From Pseudomonadota bacterium (lineage in GTDB: Bacteria; Pseudomonadota; Gammaproteobacteria; Burkholderiales; SG8-39), in contig JAKAIH010000203.1 in assembly GCA_021825225.1 (NCBI GenBank), positions 1-5,605 of the forward strand: a stretch of 5,605 bases of DNA, read 5' to 3'. Shown here one piece after another: positions 1 to 4,853 of this stretch; the stretch's first letter is position 1; each line of letters opens with the position of its first letter. The notes beneath the pieces were generated by a model, which saw only the letters and a program-made list of their open reading frames with translations, ran no database searches and was not told the origin of the DNA. A program made the translations under genes and the position numbers.

Positions 1-76
1 GACCAAGGACGACTTCTTCGGCAAGCCGCACTCGGAGCGGGCGCAGCAGTTTCTCTCCAAAATCCTGCACCATTAG
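1..76 (+). CDS. C-terminal end of an amino-acid ABC transporter ATP-binding protein (GltL/GlnQ type), 5' end outside the window
   Basis: Only the last 24 codons and the TAG stop (74-76) are present; the first complete codon starts at base 2. The tail reads TKDDFFGKPHSERAQQFLSK followed by ILHH. A double Phe, then a Pro, then Ser-Glu-Arg, then a Phe-Leu-x-x-Ile-Leu ending is what I know from the extreme C-terminus of polar amino-acid importer ATPases, closest to E. coli GltL (glutamate/aspartate uptake). Those proteins hydrolyse ATP on the cytoplasmic face of a two-permease importer. The Walker and signature motifs lie upstream of the window, so neither integrity nor substrate can be judged. 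The hemerythrin gene converges on it with a 24-base gap. A different member of the polar amino-acid uptake family is equally possible. Confidence 0.72.
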   Translation, partial: TKDDFFGKPHSERAQQFLSKILHH

Positions 77-100
77 CGCCGGCCGGGAGGCGGATGCGCG

Positions 101-505
101 TCAACGTGAAGTGAATTCACCCCAATTCGCCAGCGCGCGCCGGGCAAAGTACCGGTCGCTCCCCAGGACGTGGTCGAACAGCAAATGGCGCATCAGCGGC
201 AGCAGCTCGTCTTTGCCGACTTCCAGGCGCGACTGGTCCTCGAGGTCTGCAAGATTCTCCAACACATATCTATGCTCGGCGCGATGCACCGCGGAATCGG
301 TATGCGGGACCAGCAGCATCAAGGCCTCTTCGGTGCAAAAATGTATTTCCATGAATGCCCGGGTGCGCGCGATCAGCCGATGCACGTCGACCGGATCGGC
401 CGAACCCGCGCAAAGCCCCTCGAACTGCGTGAGGAATTCGAGGATCTTTCGGTGCTGCTGATCGATATTGTGTATGCCAGTCGCATACTCGGTTTTCCAC
501 TCCAT
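101..505 (-). CDS. Single-domain bacteriohemerythrin (di-iron oxygen-binding protein)
   Basis: 134 aa, a normal length for a one-domain bacterial hemerythrin. These proteins are cytosolic four-helix bundles that bind O2 reversibly at a non-haem di-iron site, and serve in oxygen storage, delivery or sensing. All seven expected ligands can be placed: H18 in IDQQH (helix 1), H55 and E59 in the HxxxE of helix 2, H74 and H78 in the HxxxH of helix 3, and H112 and D117 in the HxxxxD of helix 4. Their spacing matches the Methylococcus protein (H22, H58, E62, H77, H81, H117, D122). The N-terminus, MEWKTEYATGIHNIDQQH, begins like the family, which supports the start at 505. A GAGGGG lies just upstream, with a spacer of only three bases. 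No membrane segment, signal peptide or fused signalling domain is visible, so it is a free protein and not a chemoreceptor or cyclase module. It is transcribed alone, converging on the ABC ATPase tail and diverging from the thiamine-binding gene. What it delivers oxygen to cannot be read from this context. Confidence 0.93.
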   Translation of the reverse strand: MEWKTEYATGIHNIDQQHRKILEFLTQFEGLCAGSADPVDVHRLIARTRAFMEIHFCTEEALMLLVPHTDSAVHRAEHRYVLENLADLEDQSRLEVGKDELLPLMRHLLFDHVLGSDRYFARRALANWGEFTSR

Positions 506-508
506 TTT

Positions 509-514
509 CCCCTC
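509..514 (-). promoter_or_regulatory. Ribosome binding site of the hemerythrin gene, closely spaced
   Basis: On the - strand the sequence GAGGGG is followed by AAA and then the ATG ending at 505. The purine run is a good anti-SD match, but three bases is a shorter spacer than usual. No alternative start agrees better with the family N-terminus, so I keep this one. Confidence 0.55.
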
Positions 515-794
515 GCACGATTACGGTCTTACAATTTCCATGCTTCCGCCGCACCGCGGTCCGCAAACAGCCAAGCCGAGGCCGGAGTATGCGTCGCCAG
601 AATCATGAAACCGGCCTTGCCGCATCGCGCGCCTGTCCTGAACCGGACTCGGGATTTCATGCATCATAACTCCAAGCCCGACGCCCTATCGCCTCGGCAG
701 CCGGCGGCGGGCCTGCCCTATCCGTTGCCACGCCGTCAAGGACATCAGACCCGCCAAACGGCGCATGGTTCGGACCGATCATTCCCACCCGCTT

Positions 795-800
795 AAGGAG
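795..800 (+). promoter_or_regulatory. Ribosome binding site that sets the start of the thiamine-binding gene
   Basis: AAGGAG followed by a six-base spacer (ACTCAA) before the ATG at 807. This near-ideal site favours 807 over the in-frame ATG at 765, which would add 14 residues unlike anything in the family. Confidence 0.85.
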
Positions 801-806
801 ACTCAA

Positions 807-1115
807 ATGGTTCTGCTTGAATTTTCCATGTCGCCACTGGACAAGGGCGACAGCCTCAGCCAGTACGTGGCGCGCTCGCTCGATATCATCGACAAGAGCG
901 GTTTGCCCTATCAGCTGACGCCGATGGGAACCATCGTCGAAGGCGAGTGGGAGGAGGTGATGGCGCTGGTCACCGCCTGCTATAAGACCATGAGCCAAGA
1001 CTGCAGCAGGATATCGACCTCGATGCGAATCGATTACCGCGCCGGGAAGAGCGGGCGCCTGAAGAGCAAGATCCGCTCCATCGAAAGCAAGCTCGGCAGA
1101 ACGCTTTCGACGTAG
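807..1115 (+). CDS. MTH1187/YqgV-family thiamine-binding protein (DUF77)
   Basis: 102 aa, the usual size for this small ferredoxin-like-fold family (Pfam Thiamine_BP, formerly DUF77). Family members bind thiamine-type ligands in the cytoplasm; they are thought to be carriers or sensors and not enzymes, and the exact role is unsettled. Recognisable blocks are the N-terminal strand MVLLEFSMSPL, the helix around SQYVARSLDIID (18-29), the family signature SGLPYQLTPMGTIVEGEW (31-48), the second signature SRISTSMRIDYR (67-78), and a C-terminal K-x-K-x-x-S-I-E segment (86-94). No signal peptide is present, so it is not a periplasmic ABC thiamine receptor of the ThiB type. The start is set by AAGGAG at 795-800. 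The gene is monocistronic here and converges on a ThDP-dependent enzyme across a hairpin. The thiamine link between the two neighbours is suggestive only. Confidence 0.9.
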   Translation: MVLLEFSMSPLDKGDSLSQYVARSLDIIDKSGLPYQLTPMGTIVEGEWEEVMALVTACYKTMSQDCSRISTSMRIDYRAGKSGRLKSKIRSIESKLGRTLST

Positions 1116-1129
1116 CGCCTTTCACCAAG

Positions 1130-1155
1130 GGTGCGGGACCGGTCGTTCCCGCACC
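1130..1155. terminator. Hairpin between convergent genes, possible bidirectional terminator
   Basis: GGTGCGGGA (1130-1138) and TCCCGCACC (1147-1155) form a perfect 9-bp GC-rich stem around an 8-base loop. It sits in the 52-base gap between the stops of the thiamine-binding gene (+, ends 1115) and the ThDP enzyme (-, ends 1168), where a shared terminator is expected. No run of T follows on either strand, so it is not a textbook intrinsic terminator. It may instead protect 3' ends or work with Rho. Confidence 0.55.
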
Positions 1156-1167
1156 GGCTTCAGCGCC

Positions 1168-2865
1168 TTATCCGGCGCGCTTCAGCGCCTGCTCCCGCAA
1201 TGCGTCCAGGGTGATGTTGGGCGTGATCGCCTGCGGGTCTATCCTGAGCTCGATCAGCGCCGGTTTGTCCGAGGCCTCTGCCGCGTTGAGCGCACGCTCG
1301 AAGGCGGCTGCGAATTGCGACGTCTCCTCGACCAGTTCGCCGTGGGCGCCGTAGGCGCGCGCGAGCTGGACGAAATCCGGATTGGCCAGGGCCGTGCCGT
1401 GCACCCGCGCCGGATACTCGCGCTCCTGGTGCATGCGTATGGTGCCGTACATGCCGTTATTGACGACGATGAATATCACCTTGGCGCCGTACTGCGCCGC
1501 AGTCGCGAGTTCCTGCCCGCACATGAGGAAGCAGCCGTCGCCGTTCCAGGAAACCACCGTACGCTGCGGCTGCACGATCTTGGCCGCGATCGCGGCGGGC
1601 ACGCCGTAGCCCATGGCGCCGCTGGTGGGCGCGAGCTGGGTGCGGAACATACGGTGCGGATAGAAGCGGTGCAGCCAGGCCGAGTAATTGCCCGCGCCGT
1701 TGGCGAGGATCGCGTCGGCAGGCAGCCGCTGCCGGAGAAAATCCAGGACATCCCATAGCTGCAGTTTGCCCGGCGTGGTCCGGCGTTTGGTCCAATCGAG
1801 GTAGTCCGCATGCGCGGCGGCGGTCCATTCGCGCCAGGCTCCCGCCTCGAGCGGCGCCATCGCAGCGAGCGCGGCGGCAATCTGCGGCATGCCCGAATTG
1901 ATCAGCAGATCGCCCTGGTACACCCGCCCCAGTTCCTCCGCGCCGGCGTGCACGTGAATGAGCTTCTGCGCCGGCCGCGGCACCGACAGCAGCGTGTAGC
2001 CGCTGGTGGTCATCTCGCCCAGGCGCGCGCCGATGACCAGCAGCAGGTCGGCGTCTTTCACCCGCTGCGCCAGTTTCGGATTGACGCCGATGCCGATGTC
2101 GCCGACATAATTCGCATGCGTGTTGTCGAACAGGTCCTGGAAGCGGAAGGCACAGCCCGCAGGCAGCCCGTTCGCCTCGATGAACATGCGCATTTCGGCG
2201 CAGGCGCGGGCGTTCCAGCCGGAGCCGCCGAGGATCACCAGCGGACGCAGTGCCCCGGTCAGCAGGGCGCGCAGCCTGGCGACGTCGCCCGCGCCCGGAT
2301 GCGCCACCACTTCCTGGTAAGGGTCGGTGTCGGCAGCCACGGCGGTCTGGGTAAGCATGTCCTCGGGCAGGGCCAGCACCACCGGTCCCTTGCGCCCGGA
2401 CATGGCGCAGTGAAACGCATGGCTCAGGTATTCGGGCACGCGCTCGACGCGATCGATGCTCGCCACCCATTTGGCCATTTGCCCGTACATGCGGCGGTAA
2501 TCGACCTCCTGAAACGCCTCGCGCTCGACGAAATCGCTGCCGACCTGGCCGATCAGCAGGATCATCGGCGTGGAATCCTGGTACGCGGTGTGCACGCCGA
2601 TCGCAGCGTTGGTCGCGCCGGGGCCGCGCGTGACCATGCAGATGCCGGGCTTGCCCGTGAGCTTGCCGTAGGCCTCGGCCATGTTGGCCGCGCCGCCTTC
2701 CTGGCGGCAGACGATAAGCTTGATCGCTTCGCGCGCGTCGTAGAGCGCATCGAGCACGGCAAGATAGCTCTCGCCCGGCACGCAGAACGCGGTATCGACG
2801 CCGTGCACTTTCAGCGCGTCGACGAGCAACTGGCCGCCGGTGCGGGATTTGAGTTCGTTTTTCAT
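1168..2865 (-). CDS. ThDP-dependent enzyme, acetolactate-synthase-like (IlvB superfamily), substrate unknown
   Basis: 565 aa with the three-domain layout of the pyruvate-oxidase/acetolactate-synthase superfamily: an N-terminal PYR domain (about 9-175), a central domain (about 194-325) and a C-terminal PP domain (about 385-540). The catalytic Glu that activates the thiamine ring is E56 in CRQEGGAAN. The Mg/ThDP motif runs from GDG (442-444) to NN (469-470), the normal spacing. In true acetohydroxyacid synthases the segment after NN carries a Trp important for 2-ketobutyrate preference. Here it reads NNGMYGTIRMHQE, with His (H479) at the aligned place, and no small regulatory subunit (ilvN) lies nearby. 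I therefore infer that it is not the branched-chain biosynthetic enzyme, though it should act on a 2-keto acid or similar donor. The ATG at 2865 gives the family-like start TGGQLLVDALKVHGVDTAF. In-frame extension to 3024 runs into the divergent gene and is unlikely. No good Shine-Dalgarno sequence precedes it. The enzyme is cytosolic, with no signal or membrane segment, and is divergent from the CoA-binding/metY pair. Confidence 0.88.
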   Translation of the reverse strand: MKNELKSRTGGQLLVDALKVHGVDTAFCVPGESYLAVLDALYDAREAIKLIVCRQEGGAANMAEAYGKLTGKPGICMVTRGPGATNAAIGVHTAYQDSTPMILLIGQVGSDFVEREAFQEVDYRRMYGQMAKWVASIDRVERVPEYLSHAFHCAMSGRKGPVVLALPEDMLTQTAVAADTDPYQEVVAHPGAGDVARLRALLTGALRPLVILGGSGWNARACAEMRMFIEANGLPAGCAFRFQDLFDNTHANYVGDIGIGVNPKLAQRVKDADLLLVIGARLGEMTTSGYTLLSVPRPAQKLIHVHAGAEELGRVYQGDLLINSGMPQIAAALAAMAPLEAGAWREWTAAAHADYLDWTKRRTTPGKLQLWDVLDFLRQRLPADAILANGAGNYSAWLHRFYPHRMFRTQLAPTSGAMGYGVPAAIAAKIVQPQRTVVSWNGDGCFLMCGQELATAAQYGAKVIFIVVNNGMYGTIRMHQEREYPARVHGTALANPDFVQLARAYGAHGELVEETSQFAAAFERALNAAEASDKPALIELRIDPQAITPNITLDALREQALKRAG

Positions 2866-2900
2866 GATTTGGATCGCACGCAGGAGGAAGGGGTGGGCAA

Positions 2901-2906
2901 ATTTTA
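2901..2906 (-). promoter_or_regulatory. Putative -10 box for the ThDP enzyme gene
   Basis: On the - strand this reads TAAAAT, one mismatch from TATAAT. It would place transcription start near 2894, about 29 bases before the ATG at 2865. I find no recognisable -35 at 16-18 bases, so the assignment rests on the -10 and on position alone. Confidence 0.35.
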
Positions 2907-2909
2907 CGC

Positions 2910-2915
2910 TACAAT
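2910..2915 (+). promoter_or_regulatory. Putative -10 box for the CoA-binding protein/metY operon
   Basis: TACAAT, one mismatch from TATAAT, placing transcription start near 2922 and a leader of about 26 bases before the ATG at 2948. The sequence at the -35 position (2887-2892, GAAGGG) is not a match. It lies only three bases from the oppositely oriented TAAAAT box, so polymerase could not occupy both at once. Confidence 0.38.
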
Positions 2916-2947
2916 TTGGCCCCAGTCCGCTTTCAGCCGGCCCGCTC

Positions 2948-3421
2948 ATGCCAGACGACATCCAGACGCTGCGTCGCATCCTGCACGAGAACCGCGTGAT
3001 CGCCGTGGTCGGGCTGTCGGCCAACTGGTACCGGCCGAGCTATTTCGCCGCGAAATACATGATGGAACACGGCTACACCATCATCCCGGTCAACCCCGCC
3101 TACGCCGAAGTGCTGGGGCAGAAATGCTATCCGAACCTGCGGGCTATTTCGACGCAGGTGGACATCGTCGACTGTTTTCGCAAAACCGGGGAAATACTGC
3201 CCCTCGCCGAAGACGCGATCGCCATAGGCGCGAAAGTGCTATGGCAGCAACTCGGCGTCAGGAACGAAGAGGCGGCGCGCAAGGCCGAAGCCGCGGGACT
3301 GGATTCGGTCATGGACCGCTGCGTGAAAATCGAACACGCGCGCCTGTTCGGCGGATTGAACTGGGCCGGAGTCAATACCCGCGTGATCTCGGCCAAGCGT
3401 CCGCGCTGGCTACCCTACTAG
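2948..3421 (+). CDS. CoA-binding protein, YccU type (CoA_binding_2 domain)
   Basis: 157 aa, almost entirely one Rossmann-like CoA-binding domain. Visible marks are the nucleotide-loop segment VIAVVGLSANWYRPS (17-31), the second strand ending IIPVNP (45-50), VDIVDCFRKTGE (71-82), the helix segment WQQLGVRNEEAA (99-110), and the family's late motif VMDRCVKIEH (121-130). Related domains occur in acyl-CoA synthetases, but this protein lacks the ATP-grasp and ligase parts, so it should bind CoA or an acyl-CoA without making it; the family's cellular role is not established. The start at 2948 matches where the family begins. An in-frame ATG at 2864 would add 28 unconserved residues, overlap the divergent start codon and precede the putative promoter. 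No clear ribosome binding site is visible. metY follows after 15 bases, so the two are probably co-transcribed. Whether the protein senses the acetyl-CoA used to make O-acetylhomoserine is speculation. Confidence 0.88.
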   Translation: MPDDIQTLRRILHENRVIAVVGLSANWYRPSYFAAKYMMEHGYTIIPVNPAYAEVLGQKCYPNLRAISTQVDIVDCFRKTGEILPLAEDAIAIGAKVLWQQLGVRNEEAARKAEAAGLDSVMDRCVKIEHARLFGGLNWAGVNTRVISAKRPRWLPY

Positions 3422-3427
3422 CTCGTC

Positions 3428-3431
3428 GAGG
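3428..3431 (+). promoter_or_regulatory. Ribosome binding site of metY
   Basis: GAGG with a five-base spacer before the ATG at 3437, lying entirely in the 15-base gap after the CoA-binding gene's stop. It supports independent translation initiation within a shared transcript. Confidence 0.65.
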
Positions 3432-3436
3432 CAACA

Positions 3437-4726
3437 ATGGCAGACAGAGAATTCGGCTTCGGCACGCTGTGCCTGCACGCGGGGCAGATCCCGGACGCGG
3501 CCACCGGCGCACGCGCGGTGCCCATCTACCAGACCACCTCCTATGTGTTCGATTCGGCCGAGCACGCGGCGAGCCTGTTCAATCTGCAGACCTTCGGCAA
3601 TGTGTACACGCGCCTGTCGAACCCGACCACGGCGGTGTTCGAAGAGCGCATGGCCGCGCTCGAAGGCGGGCGCGCCGCGCTCGCGCTCGCCACCGGCCAG
3701 GCAGCGGAAATGACGGCCCTCTTGACGCTGTGCGAACAGGGCGACGAGATTGTGTCGGCCTCGACGCTGTACGGCGGCACCTATTCCCTGTTCGAAGTGA
3801 ATTTCCGCAAGCTCGGCATCAACACCACTTTCGTCGATCCCGACGAGCCGGAGAATTTCCGCCGCGCGATCACCAGGAAGACCAAGGCGGTGTATGCGGA
3901 GACCTTGGGCAACCCGCTGATCAACGTGCTCGACATAGCGGCGGTGGCGAACATCGCGCACGAGGCCGGCGTTCCGCTGATCGTCGACAACACCTTCGCT
4001 TCCCCTTTTCTTTGCCGCCCGTTCGAGTTCGGCGCCGACATCGTGGTGCACTCGGCGACCAAATACATCGGCGGCCACGGCACCACCATGGGCGGGGTGA
4101 TCGTCGAGTCGGGCAAGTTCCCCTGGGACAACGGCAACTTCCCCGGTATGACCGAGCCCTCGCGCGGTTATCACGGCGTGCGCTTCTACGAAACCTTCGG
4201 CGATTTCGGCTACACCATGAAGGCGCGCATGGAGACGCTCAGAACCTTCGGCCCGGCGCTGTCGCCGTTCAACGCCTGGATGCTGCTGCAGGGCCTGGAG
4301 ACCCTGCACCTGCGCATGAAGGCGCATTGCGCCAACGCGCTCAAGGTGGCGCAGTTCCTCGAAGCGCACGCGCAGGTGAGCTGGGTCAACTATCCCGGCC
4401 TGCCGTCGAACCGCTATCACGCGCTCGCACGGAAATACCTGCCGCGCGGCTGCGCCGGCATCATGACTTTCGGCGTCAAGGGCGGCGCCAGAGCGGGCGA
4501 GGCCTTCATCGACGCGGCGCAGTTCATGAGCCACCTCGCCAATGTAGGCGATGCACGCACGCTGGTGATCCATCCGGCTTCGACCACTCATCGCCAGTTG
4601 TCGGAGGAAGAGCAGGCGAAGGCCGGCGTCACGCCCGACATGGTGCGCATCTCGGTCGGGTTGGAAGAAATCGACGACATCCTGTGGGACCTGGATCAGG
4701 CCCTGGCACAGGCGGCGAAAGCGTAG
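3437..4726 (+). CDS. metY: O-acetylhomoserine sulfhydrylase (O-acetylhomoserine aminocarboxypropyltransferase)
   Basis: 429 aa, full length for MetY. The enzyme uses PLP to replace the acetyl group of O-acetyl-L-homoserine with sulfide, giving homocysteine for methionine synthesis in the cytosol. The Cys/Met-metabolism PLP fold is clear: FGTLCLHAGQ near the N-terminus, the phosphate-binding YTRLSNPT (Y57, R59 from the partner subunit), TGQ (86-88), the ring-stacking LYGG (Y112), VDNTF with D184 that pairs with the pyridine nitrogen, the Schiff-base lysine K209 in SATKYIGGHG, and the substrate-carboxylate arginine R404 in VRISVGLE. The long insert after the lysine (about 225-280: KFPW, FPGMTEPSRGYHG, FYETFGDFGYTMKAR) is typical of the acetyl-specific MetY group and absent from the shorter MetZ and MetB enzymes, so O-succinylhomoserine use is less likely. 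The start is supported by GAGG at 3428-3431. The gene follows the CoA-binding gene by 15 bases and is probably its operon partner. No SAM riboswitch is visible upstream. Confidence 0.95.
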   Translation: MADREFGFGTLCLHAGQIPDAATGARAVPIYQTTSYVFDSAEHAASLFNLQTFGNVYTRLSNPTTAVFEERMAALEGGRAALALATGQAAEMTALLTLCEQGDEIVSASTLYGGTYSLFEVNFRKLGINTTFVDPDEPENFRRAITRKTKAVYAETLGNPLINVLDIAAVANIAHEAGVPLIVDNTFASPFLCRPFEFGADIVVHSATKYIGGHGTTMGGVIVESGKFPWDNGNFPGMTEPSRGYHGVRFYETFGDFGYTMKARMETLRTFGPALSPFNAWMLLQGLETLHLRMKAHCANALKVAQFLEAHAQVSWVNYPGLPSNRYHALARKYLPRGCAGIMTFGVKGGARAGEAFIDAAQFMSHLANVGDARTLVIHPASTTHRQLSEEEQAKAGVTPDMVRISVGLEEIDDILWDLDQALAQAAKA

Positions 4727-4729
4727 AAA

Positions 4730-4758
4730 AGGGCCTGCCCGCGCCCTGCGTTCGCGCA
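4730..4758 (+). terminator. Weak paired hairpins just after metY, doubtful terminator
   Basis: Two short stems lie side by side: AGGGC (4730-4734) with GCCCT (4743-4747), and TGCG (4747-4750) with CGCA (4755-4758) around a TTCG loop. They share base 4747, so only one can form fully. No T-tract follows. The position right after the metY stop fits transcript ending, but the structure is weak. Confidence 0.22.
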
Positions 4759-4761
4759 AGC

Positions 4762-4770
4762 TGCTAAAAT
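4762..4770 (+). promoter_or_regulatory. Putative extended -10 promoter for the gamma-glutamyltransferase-family gene
   Basis: TGC followed by TAAAAT (4765-4770) forms an extended -10 element (TGn before the hexamer), which can compensate for the missing -35; none is recognisable near 4742-4747. Start would be near 4777, leaving a leader of about 77 bases. This suggests that the gene has its own promoter and is not simply read through from metY. Confidence 0.45.
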
Positions 4771-4840
4771 GCCATTTGCTACGAACTGCGCGCGGCCACG
4801 CCGCGTCGCGACACCATTTGCACCTGTTCAGACCTTCCCC

Positions 4841-4846
4841 TGAGGA
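4841..4846 (+). promoter_or_regulatory. Ribosome binding site of the gamma-glutamyltransferase-family gene
   Basis: TGAGGA with a seven-base spacer before the ATG at 4854. The good match and spacing fix the start there and so rule out a longer N-terminus with an export signal. Confidence 0.75.
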
Positions 4847-4853
4847 TCTTCCC

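Larger units (their letters stand above)
506..806. other. 301-base divergent intergenic region with no convincing gene
   Basis: This stretch separates the start codons of the hemerythrin (-) and thiamine-binding (+) genes, so it should hold both promoters. I see no -35/-10 pair close to consensus on either strand. A weak TTGCCA at 725-730 lacks a matching -10 at normal spacing, and CATAAC at 665-670 lacks a -35. The two short + strand frames inside it (540-608, 22 codons; 589-669, 26 codons) lack a properly placed ribosome binding site and have unremarkable composition. The conserved core of the TPP riboswitch, which might be expected near a thiamine gene, is not visible. A loose inverted repeat (TCGGG at 649-653, CCCGA at 677-681) is too short and widely spaced to call. 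For its length the region is large compared with the other gaps here. Confidence 0.6.

Noticed and set aside
111..120. GTGAATTCAC, a perfect 10-base palindrome near the ABC/hemerythrin convergence
   Set aside because: It lies inside the hemerythrin coding end and has no loop or repeated copy; a 10-base palindrome is expected by chance at this scale.
170..796. A 208-codon + strand frame over the hemerythrin gene and the following gap
   Set aside because: Its first half is antisense to a hemerythrin with all metal ligands. No ribosome binding site or domain is visible, and the part in the gap looks like random GC-rich translation.
506..806. A TPP riboswitch upstream of the thiamine-binding gene
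   Set aside because: I looked for the conserved CUGAGA and ACCUGA-type core segments in order and did not find them.
657..998. A 113-codon - strand frame antisense to the thiamine-binding gene
   Set aside because: The + strand gene has a strong ribosome binding site and clear family signatures; the opposite frame has none.
1457..2470. A 337-codon - strand frame inside the ThDP enzyme gene
   Set aside because: It is an alternative frame of the same strand with an Arg/Ala/Gly-rich product, and the real frame carries the ThDP motifs throughout.
2864..2947. N-terminal extension of the CoA-binding protein from the ATG at 2864
   Set aside because: The added 28 residues do not look conserved, there is no ribosome binding site, and the putative transcription start near 2922 lies downstream of that ATG.
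1810..4767. A 985-codon open frame on the + strand spanning three genes
   Set aside because: It is antisense to the ThDP enzyme, then out of frame through the CoA-binding gene and metY. The translation is rich in Arg, Ala, Gly and His without any domain, as expected of a shadow frame in GC-rich DNA.
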